Below are positions 1 through 8,410 of a DNA stretch of 64,000 nt, piece by piece (the first letter of the stretch is position 1; each line of letters begins with the position of its first letter). The notes below the pieces were generated by a model, which made no database searches, was not told the origin of the DNA, and worked only from the letters and a program-made list of their open reading frames with translations. The position numbers and the translations under genes are program-made. Where the stretch lies: positions 132,870-196,869 of the forward strand of contig JBOHUG010000070.1 of the NCBI GenBank assembly GCA_050734135.1, given 5' to 3'. Source of the DNA: Bog-877 sp050734135. GTDB lineage: Bacteria; Chloroflexota; Dormibacteria; Aeolococcales; Bog-877.

Positions 1-637
1 GCGAGGTGTCGGGGGCTTGGCCACTACCGGTGTTGGTGACCACCACCTGGTAGGTGAGGCGCTCTCCGGCGGGAACGGCGGCCGGGCTCGCCCGGAGCTG
101 CACGTTGAGGGAGGGGGCGGGCGAGATGATGAGGCCGAGGGGAACGCCGGCGAGGTCGTTGTTGAAACCGGTCGCGTACACGACCGGTGAGAACTGGACA
201 TTCGCAGGTGATCCGGTCGCTCGCAGGGCGGCGGTGATGATCACCTGCGACTTGCCGGAGGAGGCCCGGGGACCCATCGCCCAGGCACCCCAGGTGAGCG
301 TGGCCTGCTTGCTCTTGGGAGCAATGTCGGCAGAGCGCTCGGAGTTGCCGTTGGTGGAAGTGCTGACGGTGTCGAGATAGGTGAACCCGGTCGGGACCGG
401 GACTCGCACGGTGACCCCGCCCACGCTGTTCTCGCTCCGGTTGCTGATGGTGATCTTCAGGTTCACGTCGGTGCCCTGGGGCACCGTGGTCGTGCTGGCT
501 CCCGAGGCGTTGGCCACCACCCCGGTAGTTACCTTGAGCCCACCCAACCGGTTGGATCCGCAGCCGGTGATGAGTGATCCGAGGAGGAGCCCGATCGTGG
601 CTGCCCCCGCCACCCCACTGAGAGCCCGCAGGCTCAG
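1..637 (-). CDS. DUF11-repeat lipoprotein (partial, 3' end outside window)
   Basis: Secreted, probably lipid-anchored protein. Reading the minus strand, a hydrophobic stretch is followed by a lipobox (LITGC) and then beta-rich sequence with the pattern of the DUF11 conserved-repeat domain: a first domain containing VNLKITISN and the start of a second (ERLTYQVVVTNTG) that runs off the window at base 1. Such repeats are usual in surface-exposed or wall-associated proteins; function is otherwise unknown. The start is a problem. An in-frame stop lies at 674-676 and no ATG, GTG or TTG precedes the basic part of the signal peptide; the candidates are CTG codons at 635-637 and 629-631, or GTG at 611-613, which would give a signal peptide without positive charge. 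The gene overlaps the end of maf, so the two are probably co-transcribed. Confidence 0.7.
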   Translation of the reverse strand, partial: MSLRALSGVAGAATIGLLLGSLITGCGSNRLGGLKVTTGVVANASGASTTTVPQGTDVNLKITISNRSENSVGGVTVRVPVPTGFTYLDTVSTSTNGNSERSADIAPKSKQATLTWGAWAMGPRASSGKSQVIITAALRATGSPANVQFSPVVYATGFNNDLAGVPLGLIISPAPSLNVQLRASPAAVPAGERLTYQVVVTNTGSGQAPDTS

Positions 638-1308
638 CGGGATCCTCCCACCCGATTCGAGCTGGCGAGAGGCCTACGGGTGGCCGCCGCCTTTCCCAGG
701 GCGACGTGACGATCGGGCGCCGTCGGCAGCGGTACCGGATAGCCGACCTCACTCAACAGCTGCATCGCCATCTGGCAGTCGAGGCCGATCACCGTGTCGG
801 TGCGCCCGGCGATGGCGTCCACCAAGGATCCCCCCAGACCTTGAACCGCGTACGAACCCGCCCGGTCCAGTGGCTCGCCCCCTGCGATGTACTGCTCCAG
901 TTCGCTGTCACTGAATTCGCGCATCCGCACCGCCGACCGCGAAACCCCGGTGGCCTCCTTCTTGGAGGTCGCACTGAGAGCGCAGATGCCAGTCAGGACC
1001 ACGTGCCGCTGCCCGCGAAGCAGCAAAAGCATCTCCCGGGCTCGAGCCACCGTGTGTGGCTTGCCCAGCGCCCCGGTCGGTCCCATGACGATGGTGTCGG
1101 CCGCCAGCAGGTACGCGTCCCGGGTCGGAACCAGCTCCAAGCCGGCGTGGGCCTTGCTGCGGGCGATCAGTTGCACCGCCAGATCCGCGCACATACCGGG
1201 CAGCAGCTTCTCCTCGACCTCCGGCTGGACCACCACGAACCTGAGTCCCAGTCTCACCAGGAGTTCGCGGCGGCGCTCCGAGCCGGAGGCCAGGACTAGT
1301 TCAACCAC
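634..1308 (-). CDS. maf: Maf-family nucleoside triphosphate pyrophosphatase
   Basis: 224-residue Maf/Ham1-fold enzyme, which hydrolyses non-canonical or modified nucleoside triphosphates to the monophosphate and pyrophosphate and is linked to cell-division arrest when overexpressed. Family signatures are all visible: N-terminal LASGSERRRELL (residues 6-17), the catalytic-acid region ADTIV (70-74), LGKP (81-84), and the C-terminal half with DRAGSYAVQG and VIGL. Length is normal for the family, with a short basic C-terminal extension. It lies 75 bp downstream of the Hyf-like membrane genes and overlaps the following lipoprotein gene, so it is probably read from the same direction as part of a longer run. 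Confidence 0.93.
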   Translation of the reverse strand: MVELVLASGSERRRELLVRLGLRFVVVQPEVEEKLLPGMCADLAVQLIARSKAHAGLELVPTRDAYLLAADTIVMGPTGALGKPHTVARAREMLLLLRGQRHVVLTGICALSATSKKEATGVSRSAVRMREFSDSELEQYIAGGEPLDRAGSYAVQGLGGSLVDAIAGRTDTVIGLDCQMAMQLLSEVGYPVPLPTAPDRHVALGKAAATRRPLASSNRVGGSR

Positions 1309-1383
1309 GTCCTCACAGGGCCTCCAGTTCCCGTGGCGGGGGCCAGTCCAAGGGGGAAGTCGTTCCCCAGGCCGGCAAGCGCT

Positions 1384-2127
1384 TCACGGAACATCCAGTG
1401 TAGCAGCGGAGAAGGTGAGCCCAAGTCGCCGGGCCAGCTTTGGTCCCCAACTGGAAACTAGGACCCAGGTCAGTCCAATCGCAACCAGGAGAGCCCACCA
1501 GGCGCCCAACGCCACCGGAAACGGCGCAGCCTGGAGTTGCGGCAGCGCCAGAAGCAGGCCCATCCCAGCACCCGCCGCCCACGCCAATCCCTTCGCTGAG
1601 AAGCCGCCGGGAGCGCCCCAAAGCACCCAGGGCAGCGAGCCGAGAGCCAACCCTGCCAGTCCCAAGCGAGCCACCTCGGCCCCCACTCCGCCGGCTCCCA
1701 ACACGCCTGCCCAGCTGTCGGCGTGCACCGCCGAGGCCAGAAGCAACAGACCTAGCGACCAACTCCCGAGGACGGCGAGGACTCCCGCACGACGGGGCTG
1801 GCTGGAGCCGAGCAGCTCCAAGGCCAGGAGGCCACCCAGACTCATGGCAATGCCTCCGAGATCACTGCCTGACGCCCAGGAGATGCCTACCGGAGCCACA
1901 GCGTTGTCTGGCCAGGAGATGGGGCCCAGAACGAGTCCGGCCAGCAACAGCCCGATCAGAGCTGGCCAGGGTTTAGCGATGGCCGGGTTCAGCCAGCCTG
2001 GTCTGCTCCTCGGCTGCTGCCAGCGCTGGGCAGCCCCCCCGGCCAGGGCGGCCGCCACGGTCGCCAAGCCGCCAGGATAGATGACCAGAGCCGCGCACAA
2101 GGCGAAGCCAAAGAGCAGGTGGTTCAA
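1384..2127 (-). CDS. HyfC/NuoH-like membrane protein (distant)
   Basis: 247-residue, very hydrophobic protein with about seven or eight predicted membrane spans and only short loops. It is the last gene of a four-gene block whose other members resemble formate-hydrogenlyase or complex-I antiporter subunits. Position, topology and the opening hydrophobic helix ending in YPGGL suggest the HyfC/HycD (NuoH-type) subunit, but it is shorter than the usual 300 or so residues and I see no clear quinone-site loop. The assignment therefore rests mostly on context. The start overlaps the stop of the upstream gene by 4 bases, implying translational coupling. Confidence 0.5.
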   Translation of the reverse strand: MNHLLFGFALCAALVIYPGGLATVAAALAGGAAQRWQQPRSRPGWLNPAIAKPWPALIGLLLAGLVLGPISWPDNAVAPVGISWASGSDLGGIAMSLGGLLALELLGSSQPRRAGVLAVLGSWSLGLLLLASAVHADSWAGVLGAGGVGAEVARLGLAGLALGSLPWVLWGAPGGFSAKGLAWAAGAGMGLLLALPQLQAAPFPVALGAWWALLVAIGLTWVLVSSWGPKLARRLGLTFSAATLDVP

Positions 2128-3377
2128 ATCTGGACTCCGAAGGCGCCGTGCAGGATCGGGCCGGCCAACAGTCCCACGACCAATGCCCCCAGAGCCGCGG
2201 TCAGTCCGAGAAGCTCACCAACTCGGGGACCACGGACCGCTGCCCGCCGGATGGCTTCTCGGACCCCTGCTCCGCAGGAGACCAGCTGAAGACCGAAGGC
2301 CAGTAGCAGTAGCGCGACCACGACCGGGCCGAGATAGGTGATTGCCACCACCGTCAGGAGCCGACCCGTGAACCCCCCGAACGGAGGTACGCCGGAAAGC
2401 CCCACCCAGGCCAGGAGGTGCGAGCGCGCCCCCCGCGGTTCACTGAGGGCGGCTCCCGCCAGCCAGTGGACCATGATCAGAATCAAAGCCGCGGCCAGCC
2501 CTTGGGCGTCCCCGCTCCCGATGCCTACGCACATGAAGCCCACGTCGGCCTGCAGAACTCGCCAGTACCTAGTACCGGGGTCGGCGCGGTAGCCTGCACA
2601 ACCCCAGAAGATGGCGGTAGCCAGGCCCAGGGCGACCAGGAGGAGCTGCATCACCTGGGTGAGGGGGGTCGGGCCAGCAATCAGCACCCGAGCCATCGCG
2701 ACGACCCCGACGGGTACTAACCAAATACGCCAAATGGCGGCTTCGGCGGGGTTCACTCGCGAGACCGCGCCGACCCAGCTGGAGAGGGGCAACAACCCGA
2801 TCACTCCCCCCAAGCCGCCCACCAGCAGCATCCCGGCCAGGGCGGCGGGAGCGGCTCCAATCTTTTGGGACGGCAGGACTGCCGCGCCCGCCAGCAAGGC
2901 GCACAACAGGAGCGCCCCCTGTCGACCCAGGCTGCGGATCGGAAGCTGAGGGCCGGCGAGACGCTGCCAGCGCGCCCAGAGGAACGTGCATGAAAACGCC
3001 AGCAGCAACGCCAAGGGGACCACCCCGGTGGCCATCAGCGCGGCCGCCGAGGCCACCCCTATCACCAAGGAGGCAGCGATCGTGCTCCCCGGCAACTGCG
3101 GTCGGTGGACGACGCCGAGCTCCAGCGCCAGGGCCGCCCAGCCCCCCACCAACACGCCGAGGGGTAGCCGGGCCAGGCTCAGATCTCCAAGTCCGCGCTC
3201 GATCAGGTGTGGGCTGGGGCGGTGGGTTGCCAGCGAGGCGACCAGGGCGATCGAGATCCCGGCCGCGGTCAGAAGCAGCAGAAGCGGCGGCAGCAGCCGG
3301 AAGCGGCCGCTGACCACCGTGGATACCAGCGCCATCGCGATCCCACCGCCTAACGCGGGCAGTAACCACGCGCTCAA
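2124..3377 (-). CDS. HyfF/NuoN-like antiporter-family membrane subunit
   Basis: 417-residue multi-spanning protein of the proton-conducting transporter (NuoN/NuoM/HyfF) family. Recognisable blocks are GLLPLSSWVGAV (the usual PFHxWLPxAH region), a late HWLAGAAL block (usually HxxxKAxLF) and LSGVPPFGGFTGR (usually LSxxGIPPLxGFxGK). In each block a residue normally needed for proton transfer is changed: H to S, K to G and K to R. I chose the TTG at 3375-3377, which overlaps the upstream TGA by 4 bases; the open frame continues far upstream, but that part lies within other genes and is arginine-rich shadow sequence. About 100 residues shorter than E. coli HyfF. Confidence 0.7.
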   Translation of the reverse strand: MSAWLLPALGGGIAMALVSTVVSGRFRLLPPLLLLLTAAGISIALVASLATHRPSPHLIERGLGDLSLARLPLGVLVGGWAALALELGVVHRPQLPGSTIAASLVIGVASAAALMATGVVPLALLLAFSCTFLWARWQRLAGPQLPIRSLGRQGALLLCALLAGAAVLPSQKIGAAPAALAGMLLVGGLGGVIGLLPLSSWVGAVSRVNPAEAAIWRIWLVPVGVVAMARVLIAGPTPLTQVMQLLLVALGLATAIFWGCAGYRADPGTRYWRVLQADVGFMCVGIGSGDAQGLAAALILIMVHWLAGAALSEPRGARSHLLAWVGLSGVPPFGGFTGRLLTVVAITYLGPVVVALLLLAFGLQLVSCGAGVREAIRRAAVRGPRVGELLGLTAALGALVVGLLAGPILHGAFGVQI

Positions 3378-3982
3378 GGCGAGGTTTCCCAAGGGGTCGC
3401 TCTGCCGAGCGCGACCAGCGCCAGTGCGGGAATGCCGGCGGCCAGCGCCGCCACCGCTAGCGACGACCCTGGAGCGCTGAGAAGGAGAAAAGCAGCGGCA
3501 CCCATCCCGGCGCAGAGGCCGCCGAGTCCCATCTCCGCCGGGCCCCGTCCGGTGCCGATTCTGATCAACCCCACCTCTAGGACGAAGAGACAGGCGAATC
3601 CCGGCCCCTGAGTCGCCACCGTGCCGGCCGCCAGGTGACCCGAGAGCAACCGGGCGGTGAAGAGACCGACTGCCCCCAGGATGGCTCGCAGGCTGCGAAT
3701 GCCAAAGACTCGCGGTCGGTCCACTAACGCGCCCGCCCCCAGCAGTGAGCGTGAGGGGTCGAGCCACGGCAAGCTGGCATTGAGGTAAAGAAGCAGGGCG
3801 GCGACGGCTCCGATCCCAGCCAGGCAGGCAAAACCGGTCGGCCCGGTGGACATGGAAGCGACCCCTCCCGCTCCCAGCCCGAGGGCCAGGGCGCTCAGAG
3901 CCATGCCGTTCGGACCAACCGAGAAGAGAGCGATGGCCCCGGCCGCGAAGCCTCCCCCAGCGAGCACTCCGGCCCAGTTCAC
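3374..3982 (-). CDS. HyfE-like small membrane subunit (tentative)
   Basis: 202-residue protein, almost entirely hydrophobic, with six or so predicted membrane helices and one basic loop (DRPRVFGIRSLRA) near the middle. It sits between a NuoL/HyfB-like and a NuoN/HyfF-like gene, with 4-base overlaps on both sides. In Hyf-type clusters and in the mycobacterial hyc-like cluster this slot is occupied by HyfE (about 216 residues), a NuoK-related subunit; size and topology agree. No catalytic motif is expected in that family and none is seen, so the name depends on synteny. Confidence 0.5.
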   Translation of the reverse strand: MNWAGVLAGGGFAAGAIALFSVGPNGMALSALALGLGAGGVASMSTGPTGFACLAGIGAVAALLLYLNASLPWLDPSRSLLGAGALVDRPRVFGIRSLRAILGAVGLFTARLLSGHLAAGTVATQGPGFACLFVLEVGLIRIGTGRGPAEMGLGGLCAGMGAAAFLLLSAPGSSLAVAALAAGIPALALVALGRATPWETSP

Positions 3983-5751
3983 AGCTTGACCACCTCGGCC
4001 AAGAGCCAGGCGGCGGCCGCGGCGGCGGCCAACCAGAGCCAGACCGGTCGCTCAGCCACCTCACGATCTGCCAAATTGACAAGGATCGAATACCAGCCGC
4101 GCACTTCCCTGGTCCAGGACGGCGCCACAACTCCGCTGTCGACCAGCGCCCCCAGCCGCCCACGAAGGACCAGCCAAGGGGGGGCGCTTCCGACGAGCGG
4201 CACTGGTTCAGTCGGTCCCGATCCAGCCGCCATCCGGAGGGCCCACCATCCCCCACCCACCACCACAACCAGGAGGATCAGATACCCCCCGGGCCAGAGC
4301 AATCCCGGCGCCAAGACGACCAATGCATCGGGGGCCGAAATCAGGCCGGAGGTGGCAGTCCCCGGACCTGCCAGCGCCGGGGCGGCTACCGTCACCACCC
4401 AGCCGGGTAGGAGCGCCGCCGACCCCATCAGAATGGCGGGGACCCAGAGGGGCCATGCCCAGCTGGTGGGCGAGGTGGCAGCCTGTTGGAGGCGAGGGAC
4501 CGTGAGCACCAAACCGGCCACCGCGCAGAGGTAGGCCAGGGCCGGGGCGATCCCCAGCTCGAGTCCAGCAACCAGGGCCAGGTCAAGACCCACCAGAGCG
4601 AGGCCAAACCCGAGGGCGCAAGACAGCAGCACTACCGCCCTGCCGACGATCAGCCCGACCCCGGCGTTGGCCTGACCAACCACCGCCCGGGGCGGCCGGC
4701 GTCCACGAAGGTTGCCCAGCAGGGCCCGGGGCAGAAAGGCAGCGGAGAACTCCAATGCGAGACCGGCACTCAGGCCCAGCAGTGTGCCGCCAGGTGTGTT
4801 CTGGCCAAATCCCACGACCACCAGAGCGCCCAGCACCAGTAGCAGCGAACGGAGCGCGGACTGCCGATTGTTCGAGATGAGGAGACTGCTCACCGCGACG
4901 ACGCCCAGTAGCAGGGCGAACAGGTCCAGAGAAGTGCCGAACCAGGGCTCAGGCCAGGTGCCGCCCGAAAGCGCCCGCACCCTGAGGAACAGCAGCAACG
5001 CCGTCGGTACAGCAACGACCGTCACCCAGTCCGCCACGTCGAGGGACCTGCCGATTGACCCCGGTCGGCCGGGAGTGGCGGAGCCGGCGATGAGTCCGCA
5101 CGCTGCAAGCCGAACGACCGCCGGGAGCAGAAGAATGCCCGCCAACGCGGGGCTGACGCTGCCGGTGGGGATCGCGCTCAGCTGGAGAGTGGAGCTTTGG
5201 TGCAGCAGGGTGACCATCGCTCCCAGCCATACCAGCCCGATGATCTGGTCGGCGACCGCCGCCCAGACGATCCGGGAACTGGCGGCCCGCGGCTGCCGAG
5301 CGTAGCTGGAGCCGATCCCCCCCAAGGCGGACAGCTGCAGTCCGATGTACAGACTCAGCAGGTCTCCGGCGAGGGCGGCGCCGACTGCGCCTACCACCGC
5401 CAACCCGAGCGCGGCGGATGCCAGAGGGCGCCGCTCGCGAGAGGCAAAGCTCACTACCAAGGCCGCCCCCAGCACCATGATCGACAGCACCGCCCCACCT
5501 GAATCTGCGGTCAGGGTCACCGGCAGCCGAGGCCCCAGCTGCCACAGGGTCGACTGCAACGTGCCGCCGGGCTGCAGCCAGAGGAGAAGCACCACGGCGT
5601 CGGCCAAGGCTGCGACCAACCCTACCCGTAAGACCCAGCCGGCCCAGAATCCGGGTCGCCGGGGCCAGGGACGCCCCAGCGCCGAACAGACCAGGGTGGC
5701 GGCAGCCGGAAAGAGCAGCGCGAGGAGAGGCAGTACGGTTATCGACAGCAC
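3979..5751 (-). CDS. HyfB/NuoL-like antiporter-family membrane subunit
   Basis: 590-residue protein with about 14 to 16 membrane segments and the general layout of the NuoL/HyfB antiporter family: N-terminal helices, a central antiporter core, and a soluble stretch followed by a last helix near the C-terminus. The core looks degenerate. The helix that normally carries an essential Glu (W/F-E-x-x-S-L pattern) reads LYIGLQLSALGG, with Gln in its place, and the usual lysine and histidine positions of later helices are not obvious. First gene of the four-gene block; it begins 15 bp after valS ends, so it is likely transcribed with the tRNA-synthetase gene. Confidence 0.65.
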   Translation of the reverse strand: MLSITVLPLLALLFPAAATLVCSALGRPWPRRPGFWAGWVLRVGLVAALADAVVLLLWLQPGGTLQSTLWQLGPRLPVTLTADSGGAVLSIMVLGAALVVSFASRERRPLASAALGLAVVGAVGAALAGDLLSLYIGLQLSALGGIGSSYARQPRAASSRIVWAAVADQIIGLVWLGAMVTLLHQSSTLQLSAIPTGSVSPALAGILLLPAVVRLAACGLIAGSATPGRPGSIGRSLDVADWVTVVAVPTALLLFLRVRALSGGTWPEPWFGTSLDLFALLLGVVAVSSLLISNNRQSALRSLLLVLGALVVVGFGQNTPGGTLLGLSAGLALEFSAAFLPRALLGNLRGRRPPRAVVGQANAGVGLIVGRAVVLLSCALGFGLALVGLDLALVAGLELGIAPALAYLCAVAGLVLTVPRLQQAATSPTSWAWPLWVPAILMGSAALLPGWVVTVAAPALAGPGTATSGLISAPDALVVLAPGLLWPGGYLILLVVVVGGGWWALRMAAGSGPTEPVPLVGSAPPWLVLRGRLGALVDSGVVAPSWTREVRGWYSILVNLADREVAERPVWLWLAAAAAAAWLLAEVVKL

Positions 5752-5765
5752 TCAGCTGGCCCGGC

Positions 5766-8390
5766 TCAGCTGTCGATCAATCGGCGCAGGAGTGCTTCCC
5801 GTTGCCGCACCTCCTCCAGCCGGGCGCGTTCCCGGGCCACGACTCCAGGCGGCGCCTTCTCGGCGAAAGGGCCAGCCAGCTTGCGTTCCAGCGAGAGACG
5901 GAAAACCTCGCCCTTGGCGAGTTCGGTACGGGCGGAATCCTTCCACCTGGCGGAACCTCCTCCCGCGCTTCTCCCCAGCGTTAACGTGGTCCGGCCGGCC
6001 ACCAGCTGGGGAGCGAGTGCCCCCTCGGATTCCGAGGCGTCGACCCAGTCCACCGGCAGCAGTGTGCTGATGTAGTCAAGGGACTCTGGGAACGCCAACT
6101 CCGGACCCTTTTCGGTCACCGAGAAGGGAACGCGGCTGCTGTGCCTCGCCGCCCCGATTCCCAACTCGTCAAGCCACTTCCGCATGGAGGAGACCAGATT
6201 CATGCACGCCGCCATCGCCAACTCCGCCTCCGGGTCGGCCCAGCGCGCCTCGAACTCCGGCCAGGAAGCCCGGTCGAGACTCTCCGGAGTACCGGCGTAC
6301 TGCTCCGCCAGGGCATCTGTGAGGAACGGCATGATCGGATGCAGGAGGGTGGCGGTCTCCAGCAGCACTCTCCGGGTGACCCAGAGAGCGGCGGCGTCAC
6401 CGACTTCCAAACGAGGCTTGACCAACTCCAAATACCAGTCCGCCACCTCGTGCCACGCGAATTCATAGATCGCGGAAATAGCACTGTCGTACTCAAAGCT
6501 ACGGAGTGACTTGGTGGTGCGCTCGGTGAGCCCCGCCAACCGGGAGAGAATCCAGCGATCAGCGAGCTGGAACGCCACCCCGCTGGGTTCGGCAACCTCG
6601 GGGATCCTCCCCTCCTCTCCCAGTGTCGGCGACTGGTAATGGCGGATCAGACGGTTCATGTTCCACAGCTTGTTGGCAAACTTCGCGAAACCCTCGATCT
6701 TGGTTTCGTCGAAACGGGCATCCTGGGTGCCCATGGCGACGCTAGCCGCCCAGGCCCGGAGAGCGTCAGCCCCGTAACGGTCGACCATATCCAGGGGATC
6801 GACCACATTGCCACGGCTCTTCGACATGCGAGCCCCGTCCGGACCCAGAATCGTGGCATGGAATAGGACGTCGTGAAACGGGACGTCGCCCGTGAAGCGC
6901 AATCCGGTCATCACCATCCGGACGACCCAGTGCTGCAGGATGTCGCGGGCGGTGCTGAGCACCGAGGTGGGGTAGAACTTCTCGAACGCTGGACTAGGCT
7001 CGGGCCACCCCAGGACCGCGAAGGGCCATAGGGCGCTCGAGAACCAGGTGTCGAGAACGTCCGGGTCTGGGGTCAGCTCGGCGTTTGAGCACTCCGGACA
7101 TGCAGCCGGTTCGTCGACCCAGGCGAAGGCATGGCCGTTGCCGCAGGTGCTGACTGGGATCCGGTGGCCGAGCCAGAGCTGGCGGCTGATGCACCAGTCT
7201 CGGAGACCGGCGAGCCAGTCGAGATACTGCGCCCGGAACTGCCGGGGATGGATCGTGATCCGGCCTGACGCCACCGCCTCGCCTGCCGGATCCGCCAGTT
7301 CACGCACTCGCACCCACCACTGCGGGGTGATCAGCGGCTCGATGACGGTCCCGCAGCGGTCGCAATGGCCGACCTGGTGTACTAGCGGCTCCTCCCGGAC
7401 CATCGCCCCGGTTTGGCGGAGCCGCTCCGCCGCAAGCTCGCGGGCCGCGCTCACTGGCTGCCCATCCAGGGCGGGGAACTCGGGCGAGATGATCCTCCCA
7501 TCAAGTGAAATCACCGTACGGGTGGGCAGCTGGTGACGCTCCCCGATCTCGTAGTCCTCAGCGGAATGGCCGGGGGTGATCTTGAGCACTCCGGTACCCA
7601 CCTGGGGGTCAACCGCTCCATCCTCGATCACTGGGATTTCCCGCCCACCTAGGGGCTCCCTGACCGCCCGGCCCACCAGATCGAGAAAGCGGGCGTCGCC
7701 CGGAGCCACCGCCACCGCCACGTCGGCCAAGATGGTCTCGGGACGGGTAGTGGCAACCGTCAGCGACCCGGCTCCTGCCACCAGGGAGTATCTGACGTAG
7801 TAGAAAGTGTCGCGCTGCTCTTGGTACTCAACCTCTTCGTCAGAGATGGCCGACCGGCAGCGGGGACACCAGTTGACGATCCGCGGGCCGCGGTAGATCA
7901 GACCATCGCGATAGAGCTCGGCGAAGACGGTTCGAATCACCCGGACGTAGGGCTCGTCCAGGGTGAAGCGCTCCCGGTCCCAGTCGCACGTGGCGCCCAT
8001 CCGGCGCAGTTGCTCCAGGATCTGTCCTTGGTAGTTCCGGTACCACTCGCCAACCCGCCGGTCGAACTCCTCACGCCCCAGCTCCTCTTTGGTGGTACCT
8101 TCCTCCGCCAGCTGGCGCTCGATCACGTTCTGGGTGGCGATCGCGGCGTGGTCAGTGCCGGGCACCCAGCACACCTCGTACCCGTTCATCCGGTGGAATC
8201 GGCAGAGGGCGTCCTGCACCAGTGCGTTCAAGGCGTGGCCCATGTGGAGCGATCCGGTGATGTTGGGCGGTGGCATGGCGATCGAGAAAGCCTGCTTGGG
8301 ACTAGCGGGATCAGCCGCTCCGAGACCCATCTCAGCCCACCGCTTGCGCCAGCGCCGCTCGGTCGCCTCGGGTCGGTAGGCGCCTTCCAC
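5766..8390 (-). CDS. valS: Valyl-tRNA synthetase
   Basis: Class Ia synthetase charging tRNA-Val in the cytoplasm. The HIGH-type motif is within PPNITGSLHMGHALN (about residues 41-55) and the KMSKS loop reads RMSKS near residue 521. Between them lies the connective-peptide editing domain with TTRPET; a zinc-type cysteine cluster (CDRCG, CPEC) is present, and the tail has the short valine-type C-terminal coiled coil ending in RLIDS. I chose GTG 8388-8390: it follows a GGGGAAG ribosome site by about 5 bases and gives a normal 874-residue protein. The frame stays open upstream, but only over the tail of metE. It is followed directly by the Hyf-like genes. Confidence 0.97.
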   Translation of the reverse strand: MEGAYRPEATERRWRKRWAEMGLGAADPASPKQAFSIAMPPPNITGSLHMGHALNALVQDALCRFHRMNGYEVCWVPGTDHAAIATQNVIERQLAEEGTTKEELGREEFDRRVGEWYRNYQGQILEQLRRMGATCDWDRERFTLDEPYVRVIRTVFAELYRDGLIYRGPRIVNWCPRCRSAISDEEVEYQEQRDTFYYVRYSLVAGAGSLTVATTRPETILADVAVAVAPGDARFLDLVGRAVREPLGGREIPVIEDGAVDPQVGTGVLKITPGHSAEDYEIGERHQLPTRTVISLDGRIISPEFPALDGQPVSAARELAAERLRQTGAMVREEPLVHQVGHCDRCGTVIEPLITPQWWVRVRELADPAGEAVASGRITIHPRQFRAQYLDWLAGLRDWCISRQLWLGHRIPVSTCGNGHAFAWVDEPAACPECSNAELTPDPDVLDTWFSSALWPFAVLGWPEPSPAFEKFYPTSVLSTARDILQHWVVRMVMTGLRFTGDVPFHDVLFHATILGPDGARMSKSRGNVVDPLDMVDRYGADALRAWAASVAMGTQDARFDETKIEGFAKFANKLWNMNRLIRHYQSPTLGEEGRIPEVAEPSGVAFQLADRWILSRLAGLTERTTKSLRSFEYDSAISAIYEFAWHEVADWYLELVKPRLEVGDAAALWVTRRVLLETATLLHPIMPFLTDALAEQYAGTPESLDRASWPEFEARWADPEAELAMAACMNLVSSMRKWLDELGIGAARHSSRVPFSVTEKGPELAFPESLDYISTLLPVDWVDASESEGALAPQLVAGRTTLTLGRSAGGGSARWKDSARTELAKGEVFRLSLERKLAGPFAEKAPPGVVARERARLEEVRQREALLRRLIDS

Positions 8391-8410
8391 CGGTCTTCCC
8401 CGGCGCCGGC

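Noticed and set aside
24..752. Long arginine-rich open frame on the minus strand
   Set aside because: Shadow of the DUF11 lipoprotein and maf in another frame; no domain pattern and low-complexity GC-driven composition.
3378..4268. Long 5' extension of the HyfF-like gene
   Set aside because: Lies over two other membrane genes; sequence is Arg/Gly-rich shadow, and a TTG with 4-base overlap gives a normal start.
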